This document shows positions 25,401 to 33,600 of a stretch of DNA of 64,000 nt, in pieces. Below the pieces are notes generated by a model. That model did no database searches and was not told the DNA's origin. It saw only the letters and a list, made by a program, of their open reading frames with translations. The first letter of the stretch is position 1; each line of letters starts with the position of its first letter. The position numbers were made by a program, and so were the translations under genes. Source of the stretch: Euglena gracilis (lineage: Eukaryota; Euglenida; Euglenophyceae; Euglenales); NCBI GenBank assembly GCA_039621445.1, contig CP154954.1:48215847-48279846 (forward strand), read 5' to 3'.

Positions 25401-27642
25401 GAGGGCGGCGGTGCTGGCGATCCACTGCTCTGGCTTGGCATCCGGTAGTCCACAGAATGAGCCCTGCTGCTTCTCTCGGACCTGGGGGAGGGCGACAACA
25501 GCTTGAGCACGACTTCAATGGGTTTCAAGGGGTGGCCATCCGTTTACGGCAGTTGTATTATCATTCTTGGAAATATGATTTTGCGTTCTGTGGAACAACC
25601 GATTTTTTCTCAGCCATCACATCAAAATGCATACACAACAGGATTTTGTCCCTGCTTTGATGCTTGATTTGGAAGTTGTTGGGAAAACTTTGGATAATCA
25701 CATAACTGCTGCACAGCTTCATTTTCGGGCACAATACATCTAACTGTACACACGGCACAAATATTTTTATTTGCGGTTTTCTTGTGTTTTTTTTTACTTT
25801 GACAAAATTTGCATTGATTCGCGCGTTTTTTATTATTTTATGTTTTTATGTTTTTTTGCTGTCAATTTGCCGATTTTTTACTCGTAAGTTCTTTCGACTT
25901 GGGGAAAAAACCACAAAAGAGGTAGGAGACAGGTTGCTATAACAAAACGTCAGCGGATACAGAAGGTGAAAGACAGTTTCCCAGGGAGGGTTTGGGTCAG
26001 AAAGAAAAAAACTCGACATTTTCAATCCCGTTGACAAAAAAAATGGAAAAGCATCTTTTTTCACAAGATTGTCACCAGAAGCCTGAAAAAATGTTTGCAA
26101 ATTCTTTTAACTCTCCGAAATGGCCTCTTGGAAAACAAAATATTAAAAACTTTTGAAAAATTTCTTAGGAGACAGGTCAGTGGGTACAAGGTAGGAGACA
26201 AATCCTTCTGAGAAAAACTCAGCGGGTGTGGGAGGACAGTTTTCTGGGTAAGACAGTTTCCCGGGGGGGGGGTAGCATGCAAATAAGTGGGGGGGGAACC
26301 CCCATTCCATGGGTCCCAACTCGCCCCTCCCCCACCGACAATTGTTCCTCGACACCTGGGGAGAAGAGTCACTTTCCACTTTCAAAAAACCAATCACTTT
26401 TCAAAATCCAGTCACCCACTTCCTACCCCCCCCCCCCGCCTGCCCCGGGGGGATTGGTCACTCTGGCCACTCCAGCCAAAACGGCCCAAAATCAATGAAT
26501 TCTGAACAAAACCAAAAAACTTTTTGGAACCTTTGGCGATGGGTGGCCAATTTCAGCCAATCCTGGCGGATCCCCTTCCAAAAAAAAGACACCCCCCTTG
26601 AATGGGGTCTGGAGATAAAATCAAATCAGTCACTCCAAAAAAACCAGTCAGTCACCCCACAGGGGGGGGGGGTCGGACACACCTTAGCAATAATATGGGC
26701 CCAACCCACCCATCCAACCCTCCCCCTCCAGTCACCAACCTTAAAACACTCCAATCCCAACTTTGGAAGAACCACAGACTGGCGCCACACCGTGATGAGG
26801 GTCTCCACCACCTCCACCACTGGCCGGAGAGCAGCAGCAAACGCCCGACCGCAGCCCACCGACCAGTGCAGCAGCCCCAGGGTCACGATGACGAAGAACA
26901 GCACATACGCTTGGATGGCGGCTGTGAACAAGCACCTGGTGGTCATCCAGAATCCCAGACAAATCACATTCAGTCACGCCCGATCACCTCAGTCACGCAC
27001 TCAAACCAGTTGTCACACAGAAATACCAGTGCCAGAAACAGCCAATGTTGGCCAAAAGTAGCCAAAACGGTCAACTATGTGTGTATGTATGTATGTATGC
27101 ATGCATGCATGAATGTATGTATGTATGTATGCATGCATGCATGAATGTATGTATGTATGCATGCATGCATGCATGCATGTATGTATGTATGTATATATGT
27201 ATGGTTGTTATGTATGTATGTATGCATGTACGTATGCATGTATTCATGTGTGTATGCATGTTTGCATTCATATATGTGTATGCAATACGTGCACATGTAT
27301 GTACATGTGTAGGCCATACGTGAGTATTTTGGCTGATGTGTGTGTGGCCATTTGTGGCCACCTGCAGATGTTTTATGGATATTGCATTGTATGTGTTAAA
27401 TATGTGTGTATATGGATGGATGGATGGATGGATGGATGGATGGATGGATGGATGGATGGATGGATGGATGGATGGATGGATGGATGGATGGATGGATGGA
27501 TGTGTGTGTGTATGTATGTTTGTTTGTATGTATGTGTGTATCTATGTATGCATACATGCATGTATGCATGCATGTATGTATGTATGTATGTATGTATGTA
27601 TGTATGTATGTATGTATGTATGTATGTATGTATGTATGTATG

Positions 27643-27675
<33 letters not shown>

Positions 27676-30600
27676 GGCCAAAAGCGGATAAAAAAGGGAC
27701 AAAGGTGGCCAGAATGTGGCCAAAAGAGGCCAGAAGTGGCCAGATGTGGCGCCCAGTCATTCATAGATGCTTGGCTGTGACTTGGGGGTTGCGGTCCAGG
27801 CACACAGTCGCGTCGAATCCGCCGTCTCCCAGGTCCCTCTGACCAGGAGGGGTCTAAACTGCGGCTTACCCCCCCAACCCCATTGCTTCAATTTGGGGTT
27901 CAGCCGATCCACCCAAGGGGTTGCTTAAATGTGGGTTTCGCCAAACACGCCGAGGGATCCCTCAAATTCGGATCTAATGGTCAACAGAAAAATGCCTCTT
28001 CTTGTTCAAATAAAGGGAGGAAGAGACGCCTCTTGGCCTTTGGAGCAGACATGGCCCAAAAAAAACGGCACAGACTTCAATAAATTTGGCTATTTTCCCT
28101 AAAATTGTGCTATTTTTTGTTTGTTAATCTTGCTCCGCTTTCATATTTTCTTGTATTTTCCTTCTTTTCTTCGAAATTTCAAGGGTAAATTTGCCTAAAT
28201 TTGAAATTCTCATTGGTCGCCATGGAGTGCTCAAATTTTGGGATCGCTTGAATTTGGGTGTCGGTTGGTTCAGGCCCAAGGGTTGCTTAAATTTGGGGGG
28301 GATTTATCCCATAAGGCCTCCCACGGGGTTTAACAAATATATGGCCTTTGCACCGGTAGGGGGGGAACGGCGTGAGAGTAAGACACGGAGGGGGTAGAGG
28401 AGGGCCCTGGCCGGTGTAGCACTCTACGGAGGGGGGGACGGCCCCGAGGGGCTGGTACAGCGTCAGGTTGCCCACCGCCAGGCCGCGCAGGTCGGCGCCG
28501 TAGTGCTGGACGATGAGGCTCAGCACACGGCGGCATGGCCGGCCCCACCGCGTTCTTTGCCCCCGCCCACGACCCCAATGGCCCCCTTCCTCCCGCCGAC
28601 CAAACACCTTCGGTCACCCACCCCTTTGGGTCCCGCATCGTTCCTTCCTGCATCGCCTTTGAGGCCATTGCTGGGCCCTTTTTTCTTCTTGGTTGTTATC
28701 GCCTGCTTGTCGTCACTTTTGGTCCTTTTGTGCTAATTTTGGCCACTTTTGGCCATTCATTGCCACCTTCGGCCACCTTTGCTCACTTTTGGCCACGTGC
28801 GGCTGATTGATCCGCATCCGCTCTAATGCCAGCATCTCCACATCTTCTTCAGTCGCCGCATCCCTGCATCCACTCCACTCAAGCACATCCCGCGTTTACT
28901 CCAGTAGATGCATCCCCGCATCCGCTCCAGTAGCCGCATCCTCACATCTACTCAAGTGCCACATCCCACATCTGCTGCAGTGGCCGCTCCGGCGGCAATC
29001 ATCCCACATACACTCCAATACCCGTGTCATCGCAGCACCGCATCTCGTGGTTGAATTCCACACCACACAAAAATGGCACAAAATAGTCAACAATCGTCAA
29101 AATGGGCAAAAAAATGGCCTAAAACGGGTCAGAAATCACCAAAAAAATGCCAAAAAAAAACAAAAAAATGGCCAAGGATAACCCAATGCAGGAGAACGTG
29201 GTCTAAGATGACCAAAAGTGGGTAAAAGCAGCCAAAAATGGCCAGAAATAGGCAAAAATAATGGCCGAGAGGTCAAAATGGACCAAAAGGGGCCAAAAAA
29301 TGGACAAAAAAAAAACAACCCAAAATGGCCAAAAGTGGCAAAAAGTGGCAAAAAACTCCAAAAGAAGCCAAAGCCGGCCAAAATGAACAGCGATGGCCAA
29401 ACAGCAATGGCCTGAAAAATGTACAGCAATGGCCAAAAAAAATGTCCGCATCGCCCTGCATCGCCGTACATCGCCCTGCATTGGAACCCCACCTTTGGTC
29501 TGCAAAATTACCACGTCGCCCTGCGTTGCCCTGCTTCGCCGAAGGTGCTTGCGCTCGACGGGCGCAGATGCTACACAATGTTTTGAACAGGGGAGGGACC
29601 AGAGCCATACCGAAGGATGGGGTACGTGTCTTTTGGGGAGACGTGGTTCCCTGAGCTGCCCCAATCACCCTAAAAAATACAAAAGTGCGAGGTGAAGGTT
29701 CAAAAAGTGCAAAAAATTATGATGGGTAAAAAATTCTGTTGTGCAAGAAACGCAAATTGTGCAAAAAGGCAAATCAAGCAACTCACATCTTCTCCCCCCC
29801 CTCCCGCACGAAACTGATTCGAGTCCGGCGAAAAAGACATTGTTGCCCGAGGAGACCTTGGGCCAGGTTGCACTGTCCCACTGGAGAATGCTACAGGGGT
29901 TGGCTGCTCATGGCTGGGAACGGAGGTCGAGTGGTCCACCGTCCAATACGTCGGAAACAGGTGGGCGGGTCCACACAGGCCTATGAGGAATGGTGCGCTG
30001 GGGGCAGTGCTTGGGTTGCTTACCAACATCGAACTCCGGTTGTTTTCGGCTAGCCCCGGGAAGGGGGGGGGGTGGCCAGGGCGGCCCTTACGCAAAAAAA
30101 AATCCTGTCCACGTCCCGGCATACCGACAAAATTGAAAAAAACTCGAAACCCACATTTTTTTGGCGTTTTCGGTTGATGGGCGATGGTTCAAGGGGGCAA
30201 ATCACTTTTCCCGAATGAAAAGAAATGGAAAAAAAGAATCCCGTTTCATGAAGGTCACCCTGGGTTTGGCCCCAGATTCTGCTGGCCTCCACGTCACACA
30301 GTTTCCTGGCTTTGCCCGTGGAAAGGGTTGCCTGGGGAAGGAGCCGGAAAATTCATCGGCCGCTTCAGCCGGCCGCACGCAAAGTCTCATCGTTGTCTGC
30401 ACTTGTGCTCCCCCCGCCCGCTGGGCAGGGACCAGCAGGGGGAGGAGGCGCTGGGTGAGGGCGACGCTGTCCGCCGACGGCCCGGTCCACGCCCCCGCCA
30501 GCACCAGCGCCAGCAGCAGGGCGACGAACAGCAGCAGCCGCAGCCCGCTGGCTGCCGCCTGGAACGGCTCCCCGACACCGATGCCCGACTGCGGGGCGGC

Positions 30601-33600
30601 AGGCAGGGGTGTGGTCACAGTTTGGTCACACATGGTCATGCGGCGCAGGGAGGGGGGCAAATTAAGATGTACCATGTGGTGGAAGTGCACAGTGTACCCC
30701 CAGGGTCCGATTCAAGGGCAGGGGGGGTTGGATCCAGGAGACCTCCAGTCCAGGAGGGGGGGGGGGGGCGGGACACCCCCCACCTGACAGGCTTCTTTTT
30801 AAGACCCCGGTGGGAGGGAGGGGGTCCGACGTGGGACCCCCCCCCCGGGGGTCTTCTGACTTAAAAAGAAGCCTGCCACCTCTTCTGGGGGTCCCACATG
30901 CCCCCCTGGGTTGGTCTGCAGGTTGGGGGGGTCCGGACCAAGCACCTCTGGTCACCCATGTCCTTGAGCCCAGCATCGCCCAGCATCGCCCAGCATCGCC
31001 CTTAGAGGTGTACCTCTTGTACCCACATTCAGTCAGATACCTCCATCCAATACAGAGCATCCAATACGGCGTCTGCACACACTTCATCCACTATTATCCA
31101 CATTTGGTCATTTACCCATTTGTACAACTTTTGGCCACTCTTGGGCACTTTTGGCCATTTTTGGCTACTTTGCCCGATTTAACCCACCTTTGGCCGCCTT
31201 TGGCTTGCTGCTACTTCCTGATATGCTTCCGATTTTATTGCTGATTGATTGCTTTGGCCCGTTTAAGACCACCATTGGCGGCCAAAACCAATTTTAGACC
31301 ATTGGCCACAAGCATCTCCCCTTATCCCTTATTTCATTTGGCCAATCCAGCATCTGCATCCACTGCACTAATCCAGTATCTACATCTTCTTGTCCAATAT
31401 CTGCATCCATTGCACCTTGTCCAATGTCAATGTGTGCATCTTGTCCAGCACCTGCATCTTGTCAATAATCTTAATCTTGTCCAGCATCTGCATCCATTGC
31501 ATCTTGACTAACATCTGCAACCACTGCATCTTGTCCAATATCTGCATTGAACCTTGCCTTATCCAATATTCACACTCATCTTACCCAATATTTGCGTCTT
31601 GCCTAATGTCTTCATCCATCCAAAATAACCACAAAAACCCAAAAACGACCACAAAAAACCCAAAATGGACCACAAAAAGCCCCCAAAAGCAACCAAAATG
31701 ACCTAAAATGGCTTGAAATAACCCAAAATTGTCTAAAAATGCCAACAATGTCAACAAAAGATTGTGAAACATGACCCAAAATCACCAAAATTGTGCAAAA
31801 TGTCCAAAAATGGCATAAAATGTGCTCATATTTACCAAAATTAGCCCAATACTTGCCAAATAAGCGACAAAGAGCCCCCAAATTAGCAAAAAAATGGTCC
31901 AAAATGCACGATGGGTGTAAAAATGGAGATTTGTGAGAAAATTATCCAAAAATGGGTTTAATCCTTCAAAAATTGCAAGAAAAATGCCAGCATCGCCCAG
32001 CATCGGAACCCACCTCTGGTCTCCAAAAATCCAGCATCGCCCAACATCGCCCAGCATCATCAGAGGTGCTTGGTCCGGACCCCCCTCCAGGGGGGCACAC
32101 CCCAACCTAAACCGCTTATGCCCTCTTTGTATGGAAGCCTGGGCACCCCCCCCCCCAAGGTCCTTTGAACCCATACAGGCCCAACACGTGGAGGGGGGGC
32201 GGACCTTCTGGAGGCGGAGGGCCGGGGGACGGCCCCACAGGCCGCGCACCGCTCGGGCGAGGCGGGGGGCGTGGGCGACAGTCTGGATGAGCACCGCCAG
32301 CTGGTACACGGGCAGCAGCGTGCCGCTGTCCCGGTCGGCCGGGAGCAGCAGCGCCATCTGGACGATCAGCACCGCGGCGGCAGGGCCTCCTCGTGGCTCG
32401 TGGGGGTGGGGGGGGTGGGGGGAGACGGGGCAGGCCAAAACAAATGAACCCCTTGATGGGAGGGAGGTGGTCCTTTTTAGGTTTGTCCCGTCCAAGAGGG
32501 CCTTTTGAAAGACGCCGAGCACGCGACCCCATGACTCCCTCTGTCCCTGTGGGGGTCGACGTGGGGGGGTTGCCCGGGGATGGGAAGGGTCTCTCCGTGT
32601 CTCCACGCTGCTCCCCCGCCCTGCCAACCATTTTTTTTAAAAAAAACAAATCGGCCTGGCACTGGCATGCACTGAAGGCGGTCGTTCCAGCAGCCCTGAG
32701 GACGCGGGAGGGGCGCGCCCTGGGGGAGGGCCAGGGTGTCGAAGCCGAGGGCAAGGCTGTCGGAGAAGCAGAGCCGCCGCTGCCGCCACCCAAGCCACGC
32801 CCCGGCCCCGAAGTCCGTGAGGTGGAGGAGGAAGAGGCCGAGGAAGACGGGCCCGGGGCATGGCCGCGCGGGCCGCTGGGGTGGGGGTGGGGGTGGGGGT
32901 GGGTGTCGTTTCTGAAAGCACTCCGAAGGGGGGGGGCAAATTCGGCAGTGGTCCGAAACAGTCCGGAGCAGTCCGGAGACGGCCTGACAGGAGGTTTGTA
33001 CGAAAAAAATGCAACAGAAAAAGAAATAAAAGTTATGCTAATTAAATGATAAATAAAGTGAATGCTAGTGGTTGGTACCAGGCAGAAACAAATTTTCATC
33101 ACCCCCAACACCACTGACTTCTTTAACAATCTGCCGGAAACCACTGGGGTTCCCTGCTGGTAATTGACATCCTGTTCGATTGCTAAATTTCTTCATTTAT
33201 TGTAATTCGTTGTCGTGCTGAACTTGTGATAGCCGCAATGTTTGCACCGAGGAGTTGTACAAGGACAACTTTTGCAGAACGAAACTCCGCCAATTCCCCG
33301 ACGGGTCGTTTCAGGATACCTGCCAACTTCTCATTATCCCAACCCGCACCTCGCTCACCCGCAGCAAAGGGGCCACCCCCCGGGCAGCGATGACCACGCC
33401 GGGGTGCAGTGGGAGGGCCAGGGTGAGCCAGCTCCACACGACGGACAGCGTCCCCACCGCCCCACTGGCCAGGAGCCAGTACCGGGGGCACGCCGTGCAC
33501 TGCTGGTACAGAGCAACCGGGTGGGCCCAAGGGGAGCGGAATGATTGACACACAACTGCCGTATGACCGCAAGGGACGGCCGAAAGCAGTCGCCCTGAAA

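Noticed and set aside
27113-27842. Open frames of Met-Tyr-Val-Cys and Met-Asp-Gly-Trp repeats
   Set aside because: They come from the TATG and TGGA microsatellites.
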